DNA of 64,000 nucleotides from Edolisoma coerulescens (Eukaryota > Chordata > Aves > Passeriformes > Campephagidae), in assembly GCA_013397115.1 (NCBI GenBank), contig VWZW01002466.1:221872-285871 (forward strand), in the 5' to 3' direction. Shown piece after piece: positions 12,226 to 25,075 of this stretch (position 1 is its first letter; each line of letters begins with the position of its first letter). Both the position numbers and the translations under genes were made by a program. The notes under the pieces are model-generated. The model searched no databases. It saw only the letters and a list, made by a program, of their open reading frames with translations, and was not told where the DNA came from.

Positions 12226-14642
12226 GGGTCAATTTTCCCCTTTCCCTTGGCTCTGCCTGAACCAGTCACTCTTGGACTGGGACAACCTCTGGTTTGTGCC
12301 TCCTGGCACAAGACAGAGAGCAAAGCATCAAACACCAATTTGCTTTTCTTGCAGTGGTGAGTGAAAGCTTCAGTGAATTGCAGCCATCACATCTTTGACC
12401 TGATAAAGCACCTGCTTCCAAAAATACCCCTTGTGTCTCATATTTAAGGTTTGCCTTTGTTGAAAGCTGTTTAGAATGGGTCTGTGATTGGTTTTGAATA
12501 ATACAAAGTAATGGTTATTGCTTTCAATACTTATAAGGCAATAAATTACTATTTCCTAAATAAAAACCGCCAATGACCATGTCTAATAAATTTACTGAGG
12601 CTGAACATTTCCATTTGTCACAGGTGATACGATGGAAACATTCTGATACATTTTTCAAATACACAGATAGGAATTTGAGTGAGGTGTTATCAGTGCTGAT
12701 CCCCCAATTAAAAAATGAATTAAAATAAACCAGAAGATTTTTTTTCCAGAGTCCCAGAGACCTTCCCCATTCCATACATGGAAAGCAGTAGAATGGGACA
12801 GGCTGATGGATTAAACAAAGCCTGATTTTTTAATGGCCTGACAAGTAAGTGCAGTCAAGGAGTAGTTAGATAACATGTACTTGATATCAACCAGAGGAGT
12901 CCTAAAATATTTCTCCTTCCAAGTGGTAGTCAATGGCTTATTAAAGAAACAGACCCATCTAGTGGTAACACTGCCCTTATGCTAATACCTGTGGGAGGCA
13001 CGAGCAGGGAGGAGTGGGGATAAATGCATTACACCACCAGGAAGAGCAGTGGCAATCAAAGCTTCTCTCCAAGTCAAGTAGGGAGAACTTTTCCTCGAGT
13101 GAAGGTGCTGAACAAGCCTTTTCAAATAATTTGGTTTACAAAATATTAGCACTTGTCTTCAGAAAAGACCAAGCCTTACCACTCAAACCTGTCAGTCAGG
13201 ATCAATGTCAGCCCACAGCAGGGAAAGCTCAAATGCACCAGGCAAGGATACTGCTGGAATACTCTCCAGAAATCATCATTTGAGTTTGAAATATCCTAAA
13301 CTACTTCAAAAAATTGTTTTTATAATGTAATGACTTTGAGTACATCTGTGCCTAAAAAACCCTCTGTGTTGAGCAACAGAGTGTTCTGCTCATTTGATCT
13401 GGTGTCATTGCTTGTGACAATTCTGAGTGGGAATGGTCCCAGGGGATGAGAGGGAAAAAAACCCCACAATTTGCCAAAATCTGAAACCCATGCAATTTTA
13501 GGCTTGTCAGAGCATTCCTAGCAAAAAGTGCTAGAAAAGCTAATAAGGGCTGATCTAATAATGAATTGAAAATGACAGTAAAATTAGCATCACTGGTCAC
13601 GATTTCATGGTAAATAGATCTTGTCAAAATAAATCATTGTGCTGTTTTTCAGTGGGAATCTCAGGCTTGGGCACTTGGTGCCTCAGGCCATCTTGATTAG
13701 AAAACAAAAGCACTGCCATGAGAAAATAAATGGACTAAAAGCTGTGATGCACCTCAACAGGCAGCTGGAAAGGAAGACAAAATGCACATGTTGCTCCAGG
13801 GAATGCTTCCCACCTTGTTCTAAATCCTCCTCTGCTCACAACTCTGCAAGGCATAGAGAAAACTAAAAATGATCAAAGGTAGCAAACAAAATAGACAGCA
13901 ATGCTCACACAGGGACAGCTCATAAAGAAAAAAGGGCCCTGGCCTCACCTGGAATGGCAGCCAGTTCCCAAACTTAACTCAGTCCTGAAACCCCTACAGA
14001 TACACAAACCAGAGGGTGAAAAAGAATTGGGAAGAAACAGGGGTGGAGAGGTGCAAATGGGGCAGCAAAGGGAGCAGCCAGCAGTTGTTGCAACGTGGGA
14101 TTGCTGGGAGCAAGGTCTTCCTTGGCCTGAGGGAGAGAAAAATCAAAGGGAAGTGAAGCAGCAGCAAATCCATGTCTCCACACATGACTCCTTCTCCCCT
14201 GGATCTCCACCGTGGTGCACAGGTCTGCTTCACAGGCAACACGGAACTGCCTTTTCCTGCCTTGCAAAGAAAACAAGGATTTGTGGGTCATCTCTCAGAC
14301 AGCAAAATCCTCCAAGGAGGATTTCAGAGCAATCCTGACAGTGTGGCAGGAAAAGGACTTCTCCACTTTTGTAATCTCTAAGCCACAATTTTTTCCCGTG
14401 TCCTCAGAGCCTCAGTCGGCCCTGGGCTTGGGCAGTCTGGCAGTGGTGAAGGACAAGCCCTTTGCTATCCCCCAGGTCTCTGAGAAACTCATTTCCACGG
14501 AAAACAGCCCTGCTCTTCCATAATGCACCATGAACATTGTGAGTCACCACTTCGCTTTTCTTTACTGGTGTAACAGGGTTTGGTCATGTGTCAGATGTAG
14601 AAAACATCCAGAACCCAGAGCCCTTCAGAAAGGAAGGATGTA
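12226..14642. other. Unique DNA, no gene recognised
   Basis: No repeat family or exon recognised. Overlapping open frames at 13901-14338 (plus) and 13974-14291 (minus) cover the same DNA in opposite senses, which is typical of chance frames. Confidence 0.45.
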
Positions 14643-15098
14643 GAGATTCTGGAGTGAGTCCAGAGGAGGCCACGGAGCTGCTCCCAGGGCTGGAGCCCCT
14701 CTGCTCTGGAGCCAGGCTGGGAGAGCTGGGGGGGCTCACCTGGAGAGGAAAAGGCTCCAGGGAGAGCTCAGAGCCCCTTCCAGGGCCTAAAGGGGCTCCA
14801 GGAGAGCTGGAGAGGGACTGGGGACACGGGATGGAGGGACAGGACAAGGGAGAACAGCTTCAAACCGATTGAGGGCAGGATTAGATGGATATTGGGAAGG
14901 AATTCTTGGCTCTGAGAGTGGTGAGGCCCTGGCACAGGGTGCCCAGAGCAGCTGTGGCTGCCCCTGGATCCCTGGCACTGTCCAAGGCCAGGCTGGACAT
15001 TGGGGCTTGGAGCAACCTGGGATAGTGGAAGGTGTCCCTGCCATGGCTGGGGGTGGAATGGGAGGTCTTTAAGGTCCCTTCAAACCTAAACAATTCCA
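14643..15098 (+). repeat. CR1 LINE 3' part (songbird-type)
   Basis: The copy starts in the reverse-transcriptase tail (GAGTCCAGAGGAGGCCACGG). It passes 'ctgggagagctgggggggctcacctggaga' and 'gccctggcacagggtgcccagagcagctgtggctgcccctggatccctgg', and ends with GGTCCCTTCAAACCTAAACA. The block from about 14690 on also occurs in reverse orientation at 43173-43716 with only scattered differences, so the two belong to the same subfamily. Open frames inside are incidental. Confidence 0.92.
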
Positions 15099-17190
15099 CT
15101 TTTAGGCATCCCCTTAGCTGGGGATGTCAATGGCCTCACAACAGCTGCATTCCAGTTGAGCAGCATCCCCACTCCTGCCTGGTGCTGTAATTCCTTGAAT
15201 CCCAGCCCAGACAACACCTCCCTCCCACAGCCCACAGTGCCCTGTTGACAGAGCAGGAAACCTTTTGGAGAGGAAGCTGCCTCGTCACTGAGTTGTCACA
15301 GATAAATCTAAACACACTCATGTCCCTGTGTCCCTGTTGGTGGCAGGAGCACAACTCCCAGCTCTCCCCTCCCAATTCCCCCAGGCAGGGAGCAGGATTT
15401 TGTCTTTGCTGCAAGGCTCCCCTCCCTGCCCACACATTCAGCAAATCCTTTGATTTGCTGTGATGAGCGCAGTAAGTGCAAGATCTAAGGACTAAATCAC
15501 AAACAGCACCCTGGTACCCAGCTCAAGGACTCTGCATCCTGCACCTTTTGGTGTGAAGTTACAACTTTAATTACTGGAGGGAACCACATCCCCAGTCAGA
15601 CGGGATTTTGCTTTAGAAGATCAGGCTGCTCCTAGAGTTTCTCCCCAGGCAAAGACAGCAGTAAGGAAGTCAGTCCCAACCCCAGAGCACTCTTGTGGTC
15701 CCTGGGAGTGTCTAAAAAGAATAGAAAAAGCCTCCAGGAAAGTCATTTGAGAGTAGTAAGAGAAAGGTTCCTGGAAAACCTTATCTGATGAATAATTTGT
15801 CTGCTATAGAAATATTCCAGTGGAGTCCTGGAGATAAATTAAGTCCTCAAATGATGCACAAAGGAAAATAAAAATGAAATTGAGCAATTGAAAGTAGAAC
15901 AAGTATTGCAATCATACTTTTTAGTAAGGACTGCTGAACTCTGTTGCTAAAACTACTGTTTCTAATGGTTTTCCTCTCAATTAAAGTGGTGCAAGGGCAC
16001 CACTGGGGTCAGCAGGGCCAAGTTATTTATTCCTACAGAGGTAATTCCCACTATGCAAAACAGGGACTAGAATCCCAATGCCATGGCAGTTATTTAAATA
16101 ACTAATTCCAGACTGAACTTCCAAACTTATACAAGAGCATCTGTATTTTTTCTTTTAGGCAGTGTTTGTTCCACTTTAATTTTTAAGCATCTTTTATAGG
16201 AATGCCTCTGGACAAGTGGCCAGTACTTTTATATTTACACGTCATTTTTCTGTACCAAGAGATGCAGCAACTATGGAGAGGTGGACTAGCCCATTGCACC
16301 CATCAAGGATCAAACTTAAACCATGTTAGATTATAGTATGACTACTAATATTTCTGCAAAAAGACAACTTTTTAGTGCAGACCTTTAGTATTGCAGAGAA
16401 AACTGGACTTATTTCTTACTTCTTTCATGTACTTCACCTGAAATAGAACCAGCAGAGAAAGAAATCAGGAAAAAGAAGCCCAGATGTGATGCTAACTCAC
16501 GATGATAACACCACAAACTTTCTCATACCTGCAATTATGCATGATAGAGTCAAATGAAACGTGGATTGAACGTGGCTGTACATGGGGCTGCACTGGGACT
16601 CTTGCCTAGCTTTGGAAGGAAACTGATGGGGCTGATTAAATTAAATCAAAAGCTGAAGTACTTCAATGACAATAAAGGAAAACCCAGCCTTATAATTCAG
16701 CGTGAGAACAGCTGAGCTGCTGAAGGGAACCACTGAGCTGCGAATTGATTGGCACAAGCTGGTGCAAAGCACTGCTGGCTCAGTCACCTCCTGCTCCAGG
16801 AGTCTGAAAGTACATTTGTTGTCTGACTGGGGCCATTCCCCTACACAGCACCCGAGTGGCTCTGGTGCTGACATTGTCCTAAGTGCCCACATGCACAGGT
16901 TTGGGAAATTCAGGGCAGGAAAGCAACAGCAAGAGCATGACAAAGGCCATGCTTTGGCACAGCTGCTGTTGACACAGGAAATCAGTAGAATGGTAACAAA
17001 CTGTGGCAGGCACAGGCTCTCCCAACACGTTATCCCTGGAATGGGGTTCTCGGGCACATCCGACCTTCATGCTCGAGCACAGCGCAGAGCAGAGCGTGTT
17101 GGCTGCCAAAATACAGCTGCTCCTCACAGGTGAGGGAACAAGAGGGCTTGAGAGCTGGGGAATTACAGCTGGTGCTGTAGAAATTTCATG
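15099..17190. other. Unique DNA, no gene recognised
   Basis: AT-rich sequence with no recognisable repeat or exon. The plus frame at 16702-17133 and the minus frame at 16641-17057 occupy the same DNA on opposite strands, and neither has a recognisable domain. Confidence 0.45.
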
Positions 17191-17412
17191 TATTAGTAAG
17201 AAATTGCTCCCTGGGAGGGTGGGCAGGCCCTGGCACAGGGTGCCCAGAGCAGCTGTGGCTGCCCCTGGATCCCTGGCAGTGCCCAAGGCCAGGCTGGACA
17301 CTGGGGCTTGGAGCAGCCTGGGACAGTAGAAGGTGTCCCTTCCCAGGGCAGGGGGTGGGACTGGATGAACTTTAGGGTCCCTTCCAACCCAAACTATTCC
17401 ATAACTCCATGA
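17191..17412 (+). repeat. CR1 LINE 3' end
   Basis: The sense sequence begins at TATTAGTAAGAAATTGCTCC and runs through the 'ggcacagggtgcccagagcagctgtggctgcccctgg' block. It ends with CCAACCCAAACTATTCCATA and ACTCCATGA, which are degenerate copies of the CR1 terminal octamer. It is a 5'-truncated copy of about 220 bp of the same subfamily as the copies at 14.6 and 54.8 kb. Confidence 0.92.
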
Positions 17413-19090
17413 TATCTGCACAAATACACACAGGTGTTTGTTTCCACACACAGAGTAAAAGTCAGGTGCACCACACGCACTGGGAGGAGCTGCTTCCAGT
17501 TGTTCCTTCTGTTTTCCTTTTGCCTATACAGCAACTGATGCTGTGCTTCTGGATTCAATAATTATATTTTGATGTGCATGGAGGGTTGCTTCACAACATC
17601 TGAGAACTCAAGTCACAAGGGTAACACCGTAGCAGATGGCAAGTTTTGGGGTTTGGGTTTTTGTTGGGTCTTTTCAAACATACTGATCCATTGTTATGAA
17701 GCAATCTCTGATTTATAGGAACCTCAAAACCACTAAATTCGATATTTCTCTGAGCTCTGCAGGCAGACTCAACAAGCAGAAATCAGGCCCCATGTTGTTC
17801 CTGCAGCTCAGCAAAGGGATCACTCTGATTACACTCGGTGCTTCCCTACAGCAGGATGATGAGGAGATGGCACTGATGTGCAGAGAACCGTTTCCTTCCT
17901 CTGCTATTGAGCTGATATCCACATCTGATACGAATTCTGGGGGCAGCAAGGTGTGCACGCAGCTGTGAGGAATTCTGCTGTGAAAGCAAATGGTGTCCTT
18001 TAACAAACAGATAATGAATTAGTGCAGCATCTTCTCGATTTTGCTGTGAGCCTGTTGCCAGCTCCAGCACCTGGCCCTCCCTGGCCACCCCTAGGAACCC
18101 CTGGAAGCATCAGCTGGAGAGAGCACAGGATCAAGGAGCCTTTATTAAAGCACATGTGCCTTCACTTGTTCTGCTGCAGCTCCAGCTCTGCCAGGGCCAT
18201 TATATCAGTGCTTATTTATTGCCATTTGATCTCTGAGAGAAGGATTAAATGGGCTGGGATTTAATCACCATCCTCAGGATTTAATGACACTCAGCAGAAA
18301 AGCTGAACTGAAAAGGTGCTTGGGAATGCTGAGAAGAAATGTTGTCATGTAGCTCAGGTATTTCTTTTAGTCCTACTTAACTTCACCTAAGCACAAAACA
18401 AGATTTCACTTTGCCTGGAAGATTCATAGGCACACAGCGCCTCGAGAGGCATTACTTCAGGATTCTTAATTTTAAAGAGATTTCCAGAAAGCTTCTTGAG
18501 AGAGCACACACTTGTGTACACAGAGACTGTGTGAGTGGCGTCTGTCAGAGCGGGGATGACTTGCAACCAGAAATTCTGTATATTCCTCCCAAAGAAGATT
18601 GTGTTCTCATCCCCCCGCTTTTCCTTTCTGCTCCTATGAGCCAGGAGGAAAAAATCTACTGTCCCTGTTCACACTTGGATTTGCCTCTGGTGAGAAAAAT
18701 CCCCAGGGAAGAGCAGCTCTTAATTCCCAAGGCTGGGCAGCCCCTTCAGGTGAGAATTCCTGTCCTCACAGTCCCCCCCAGGCTCAGACTTTTGCACTGC
18801 ACTGGGATCAAGCTTTACCCTAAAAAAGGGAGGTGTCATCCCAGGGAGAGCATCTCCCATCAGGATCACATCCTGGTTTCAGCAGCTCCTCTGCCCTCGC
18901 TGAGCTGATTTGCCCAGCTCTGCGCCCATACAGATCTACACTGTGTCAGCTGAATCCACCTTGATTTCCCAGAGTTCCTTCCCTTCTTTACTGGGCTAAA
19001 CAACGGATAATGCTGCAGTGTAAAAAGTGGGTCACAGGGACAATAGGGAAGAAGAACAACAAATACCACAGAACCATTTCTTTTCATCTT
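17413..19090. other. Unique DNA with a long unassigned open frame
   Basis: No repeat recognised. The plus-strand frame at 18411-18908 (165 codons) is one of the longest in non-repeat DNA. It carries no recognisable domain, no signal peptide and no clear splice context, so I leave it as a chance frame unless transcripts say otherwise. Confidence 0.35.
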
Positions 19091-19091
19091 C

Positions 19092-19135
19092 TTTTTTTTT
19101 TTTTTTATAAAAAACAAAACAAAACAAAACAAAAA
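19092..19135 (+). repeat. Poly-T followed by (AAAAC)n simple repeat
   Basis: Fifteen T residues (19092-19106) are followed by ATAA and then about five units of AAAAC up to the A run near 19135. It is a likely microsatellite. The T run against the A-rich half could form a short hairpin. Confidence 0.9.
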
Positions 19136-21320
19136 GTTTAAAACCATTCAAGGACAAAACAATACTCTTCACCTTGTATGGAAAAAAATGTTTTACCATC
19201 TCCAAGCTACAGGGCTGAAGTTCTTCTTCAGAACTGCTCAGACAAACTTGCTCCCTCCATCACATGCTGCTGATAACTTCACTAAAATGCAACTGCTTTG
19301 GAATTTAGGAGTATAAGGATTTAGACATGCACTAGAAATTAGAATTCATACATCCAAACTATCCTTCACTCGATGTTTACCAATACCTGTCAGTTACTCT
19401 GCTTTGCAAGTTAGATTTCCTACTGAGAGCATATTCAGTAGTGCTTTGGTACCTCTTGTTTACCTCTTGTGTATTTTTTGTGTGTGGTTGGGGTTTTTGT
19501 GTATTTTTGGGTTTTTTTTTTAATGAGAATTTGTTCAAGGAATAAATAAAAATGGAGCCTTTAAAGTTGCCATTGGTGAACCTTGAGCATCCAAACAGAT
19601 TGAGCAGTAATGTCTGCAACCACCTAAATCCAGGGTTAAACTGTATTTCCTTACACCCTCATCTAAGTTAAAGAACAAAGTACTAATATCAGAGCTTGCA
19701 GCTGTAATACACCCTGGTCTTGCATTTTTCTCTAAGCAAAATTCCTGCTGATCATCTTTCGGATCTACATGATGTAGATCTTTCCATGAAAAAACTTTAA
19801 GAACAAACTTTCAGCCTTTGTCTGCTCAAGCATCCTTAAAACACCAGCACCACCCACACTTATCAGTCTAAGCACTTATAAGAAATCCCACAATGTCCTA
19901 AAGAAATTTTTCAAGTAACCATTCTGCCTTTTGGACCTCAAGAAACACCATCTCATCTTTGCTGCAGGAGGTTAAACATACAGGAAGGCCAGAGCTCACT
20001 CAGAAAATGGGAAACACTCAGGAGGTCGCTGGGAATCCAACTCACAACAACCACAAATATTTATTTACCAAAATTTCCCAGAAGGAACGAGTGATTTGGA
20101 TGTCAAAGTCTTCAGAAAGTCACTTCTTTTCACTGCCCACTGGGGATAAGCCACAATTACAAGTCCCTGCTGAAACTTTCACACTCTAGTTTCCCTGATG
20201 GTAAAAACCCCTGACCAAAGAAAAAACCTGAGACATGAGGACTGTTTGACTCTAATCCGTCCAAACAAGCTGCTCTGTATGAAACTTGCAATTTTTGTCA
20301 CAACACCACTACAAGCATGTGGCATTTCCCAGTTCTTCCAAGAAACAATGCAGTGCACCCCACAATCTTCCAAAGGAAATTAGTCTACCTCACACATAGG
20401 GTAAGGAAGTGAAGAACCCAAGGGCACGAATGAAGTTGAGATTATTCTTCACTCTTCCCTTCCAGTTCCTCTCCCCAAAAGGCTGAGACTCTTTTAGAGG
20501 AGACTGAAAGAAGAAGAACATTCTCCCCGTGTCTCAAGCACATAAAAATCACCTCAAAAGTGAGCACACCTTCCCCAGGAGAGCAAAATCTTCCGCCTCT
20601 CCGCTCACAAGGACAAGGAGAGGCAGGGAAGGACCTGCAGCTTCTGAAGACAGAAAACACCACAAAGGCACCTCCCAAAAAGAGGCCAAACCCCAGACAA
20701 CTCTTTGAATTTTTTTCCACAAGAACTCCAGTGGAAACCATTCAGGGAAAGGAAAGTCTGCAAGTTTGTGCTCCAGGGACAGCTGAAGAAAGGACCACCA
20801 AAAGTCAGCCAGCATCCTGTCAGGGATTATTTCTTTATCACCTTGGACTCACCTGACACCATCAGTCAATCTCTCGGCAGCCTTCATCCCTCACAAAGGG
20901 ACCTTCACATCCCTCCAGCACAAAGTCATCACTGGGTCTGCCTGCCCTGTCATCCCCTCAGGCCTCCTGCTGCCTGTCCTTCCAAATTTTACATTCCATA
21001 GGGAAGCTAACAGCCCTGATTCAGGATCAGTCTTAAACCAGGATGGTAGCTCAGCACTGGGAACTGCACACAGGCTTTGGGGTGAAGCTTCCCTCTGTCC
21101 CAAAAGGTGATCTGCTGGAAAGGCTGCACATGGCAACCACCAGGTTAAAAAAGGAAATTATTACCTATTGTTTTCTATGACCTTTGCAGGATAACACCAT
21201 AGAAAACAGATGGAATATGTGATTTCATCTTCACTTATGCATCAGAAGATTAAAAAAACCCAAACACTAACATTATGTCTGCTGGTCAGAGAAGGGGGAT
21301 TCAAAACATCAGCCTACTTT
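19136..21320. other. Unique DNA, no gene recognised
   Basis: A G/T-rich patch near 19480-19520 and otherwise ordinary AT-leaning DNA. Frames at 20560-20856 (plus) and 20442-20741 (minus) overlap on opposite strands and show no domain. Confidence 0.45.
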
Positions 21321-21393
21321 CAAAAAAAAAAAAAAATCCACAAAAACAACAAAACAAAACAACACAAAAAAAAAAAGAAAAAAAAAAAAAAAC
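21321..21393 (+). repeat. A-rich low-complexity tract
   Basis: The tract contains a run of 15 A, then ACAAAAACAAC/AAAACAAAAC units, then runs of 11 and 15 A separated by a single G. It makes overlapping lysine-rich frames (21210-21511), which are artefacts of the repeat. Confidence 0.92.
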
Positions 21394-24347
21394 CAGCCAA
21401 AAACCCCTCCCAAAAATCAAAACCCAGAAACACACAAAAGCTAGAAAGCCATGCAGGTCCTCACTTCTCTCCCCAAAAAAGATAGTTCGTACATCATCCT
21501 GCCTGCTCTAAGATTACATTAAATTCTTAATTCTGAAAACTAAAAACACCAAACCAAACCCATCTCTCTATTCCACATAAAAGCTGATAACTTCTCACAG
21601 TGTATTAGTAAGCCTGGTACTCTGGTAGCTGATCCTGAGGTTCAAAAAGAGGTTTATGACTCATATTTATTTTTATTCCCTGTGGTCAAGAACAGAGACC
21701 ACATAAATGACAAACTAAATGGCCTGACCAACGAACTCCTGGATGCCAAGTGCAAGAGAAGACACAGACCAGGCAAAAGATCCAGTCCTGTCATGTCAGG
21801 GAAAGAATCCCACCAGGGCTCCAAGCCCAGGAGTGGAGACCATCATTACAAATGGAAAAGTCCAGGATCAAAGCCATAAGGGGGGAAAAAAAAAAAAGTA
21901 TCTCAAAATCCTGGATCAGGACCTGTGAACTGGTTTGGCACAGACAAACATTTATTGAGGTTCAGCTGAACAAGAAAAGCTCATTAGATAATTTTGTACA
22001 TATTGAGAGAGTTGGTTGTTTTGGAACAAAAAAAACCAAAATCACCCAAAACATGGTTTCATTAAGCTGCCAGTGAAAACAAATCCAAAGGTTTGGGGAA
22101 TTTCTTTTCTTTGTTTTACTTTTTTATTTGGGAAAGCAGCTGGAAGAACTCTGTAGGATCTCCTGTGCCTGTGTCCTTGGCTCAAAGCTCCCACCAAAAA
22201 ACCCCACCATTACTCCAATGGCATTAATTAAGAGAGGAAATGCAGGCCAGTGCCACAAGAAAGAAAATAAAATAAACACATTAAAACTAGAGTAGGAGGT
22301 AGCAGATATAAGAAGCCAGAGCTGGCACTGCTCCTTCACCACACACTTTTTATTTGTTTGTCCTGATTACAGGCGGTTTCCCTCTCTCTTGAACTACTGC
22401 AATTTGTCTAATTTGTTCCAGGAGTGAATGGAAGAAATAATGAATGTCAAATACTCAAGTTTTTAAGAAGCCAAGTGTTCTCCTTTAAAAACAAAAAGAA
22501 AAAGAAAAAAAAGTAAGGGAATGGCATTTTTAAGGAGAGCATAAACACAAGATGGTCATTTTCATATGGCTGGGCCAAGGCAATTACACGGAAGAAAATG
22601 GTACTTAAATGAAATAGCGGAATGTAAAGCACTTCATTGTTTGCTCTCATTTTCTTCATCTCCTGGCACTTGAAACCCAAAAGTGTCGTGCTCCATTAAC
22701 AATCCTGGTGTTCAGCTGGAGGGAGAGCCCTTATTTTGGCAAACCAGCATGAATAACCCAAGCAGCACACAGCAGAACCACACTAACACATGTGAAAAGA
22801 GCATTTTCTTGATTTCCCTGTCCTCTTTCCCATTGTAATTTCATTGATTTGCTTACTGAATTAAATATCCGTGCACTCAGGGAGCCCCACATCATCCTCT
22901 GCAATGAATTACTGACACAATAATAATTTGTATTAAAGAAGAAAAGAAGACATAAACCTTGTGCAAGAAAAATAGCTTTCCTTTTGAAAGAACAGAAAGG
23001 GACAGGCTCTTTTATATTCTACTGTCATTTGTCAGTCTTTCAGCAAGATGTAAGAGATTTTATTCACCAATAACTTTTTATAAAATAATAAAAAACATTT
23101 AGCAGAGGAGCATAAACTATCTCTTGAGTTACTTCATGCAACTGTGGCTACAGGCCACAGATCCACCATCAGCTGAGGAATTCAGCCATTTGATAATCCA
23201 CTCATCAGCCCCAGTGGTATCATTCCCAAGTTTTCTCAGAAAATTTGTCAGGGTAATAGGATGTTACAGCTTTTAACTGTAATGGTCATTGCCAAATTTA
23301 GAACAAGAAGTCCAAAAAATGATTTTACTTTTGGTATTTCTGCCAGTACCTAATCACCAGCCTTGGAATGCAGTTTCAATTGTCACGTGTCTCCAATCCC
23401 GGTCCTGTGAGCTTCCTTCAGGCGATACCTGACAAAATAATATTATCTACTTGGAGAGCAAAGGAAAAAAAACACCTTTTTGTTTTGAGGAGGCCAGGTA
23501 GGCAGATCACTGAAATGGCACTGAATTCAAGAGAAAAAGATTTGTCAGATCAGGGAAGTTTGCAATCTAAATTTTTCTTTACACTTAGTTTCAAACTACT
23601 ACAGAGGAGAAGAATGGGTTCTACCATCAGTTGTATTTTCAAGTTTAACAGGTTTATATTTGACCCACAAGAAATCTAGAAGTACCTCTCAAATCCTGGT
23701 TTAAGATGGACCTTCCCCCAGTAAATTAACGCCCATGCAATGGAACACACCTTGCAATTCTGTAAAATTTCTACAGCAACGAGTGAAGTGCCAAAGGAAA
23801 AAAGTCCTATTTGTAGAAGTGAGAGGAATGGGCAGAACAAAGAGCATTAATTGAAAATTTGGATGAAAGCCACTCGTTTGGAAGGTAAAGAATAGCACAA
23901 AAATGCAAGTACAAGCAAATCAGCATTTCATGAGCCAAGTGAGAAGAAAAACAAATGAGTTACTACCTGTGCTATTTATAGCCCCGTCTTCCTGCAGGTG
24001 GCAAACCAAAGGAGAATGTTTAAAAGGAGAAATCTAAACCAAGAGACCTCCTGTGGATATTTATGAGGAGAGTTTTTCAAAGCCTGTGGGGCAGGAAGAG
24101 CTTTCTCAGGGGAGGAGGCCCAGCACCATAAAGCACTGAGGCAGCCTCCCTTTACCTGTACCGTGGGAAGCCCTGGTTTATTATCTTCAAGACAACATCT
24201 CTGATGTAATTGATAAATTATCAGTTAAAATACTTCACATCTAAACACAAGTTATTTACAGTGGATGAGTTTTAAAAGCCTGGTCCTTAGAGCATAAGTC
24301 TGCAGGTGTTCCACAAAGGACCAGGTTCTTGTTGAGCAGGTAGACAT
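21394..24347. other. Unique DNA, no gene recognised
   Basis: No repeat family was recognised. The stretch at 22800-22935 is AT-rich with evenly spaced ATTG/ATTA cores and could be conserved noncoding DNA, but this cannot be judged from one sequence. No exon-like frame found. Confidence 0.4.
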
Positions 24348-24369
24348 TAAAAATAAAATAAAATAAAAA
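24348..24369 (+). repeat. (AAAAT)n microsatellite
   Basis: Four units of AAAAT/AAATA in tandem, flanked by ACATT and TTAAC. Confidence 0.85.
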
Positions 24370-25034
24370 TTAACAACACCCATTATTTGTTACAGCACAA
24401 GAGGACAAAGCAGCACAACAGGAGAGTTCCTCAGATCTTCATTACATCCCAAATCCATGCAGGTCCATTTGTTCTTTCTCCAGTTCAACGGAACGGCTGT
24501 ACCCCATTTCTCATCTATTTCTGGAATTCCATCATAAGCAGCCTTTTGGAAGACATAGAAGTAGGAACACCCAGGCATTAGTTAGAATTTCTGGGGTCTG
24601 AACTCCCTGATGAAACAAGCGCCAGACTGTTCATTCCCTCAGAGGAAGCCAATTTCTCCCCTCCAACCATCAACACCTTTCATATGCTCAGCTTTGATAA
24701 CATCAATGGTTGCAACTTAAATTAACAGAAAGTTGATTTTTAGTCACAAACCCTTCAAATGCTCTCAACTCTTTATAAATAACCATCCTCTACAGCCTCA
24801 GGAAATTCAGACTATTAATGTGAATAACCAGCATCTCAGTATCTGCAAGGCAGAAGGATCCCTGGCACGTTGTTATTATTTACAACCTCTCCATCAAAAT
24901 TAAGTTCAAAGCTTCAATATTTCAAGACAATTCACTGTGTATGCCAACAAGCCCTGTGCTGAGAAATACTTCCTAAACTGCAATACAGATCTAGAGCTTT
25001 GAAAATGCCAGCAAAAAGCAGGAAATCCTTTAAC
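24370..25034. other. Unique DNA, no gene recognised
   Basis: Nothing recognisable. Opposing short frames at 24387-24581 and 24390-24578 mirror each other. Confidence 0.4.
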
Positions 25035-25075
25035 TGTGGAATGGTTTGGGTTGGAAGGGACCTTAGAAATCAGAA
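25035..25075 (-). repeat. CR1 3'-terminal fragment
   Basis: The phrase GGAATGGTTTGGGTTGGAAG followed by GGACCTTAGAAATC is the antisense of the CR1 3' terminus. About 40 bases are kept, little diverged, so it is a very short 5'-truncated insertion. Confidence 0.8.

Noticed and set aside
21210..21511. Lysine-rich frames
   Set aside because: Produced by the A-rich low-complexity tract.
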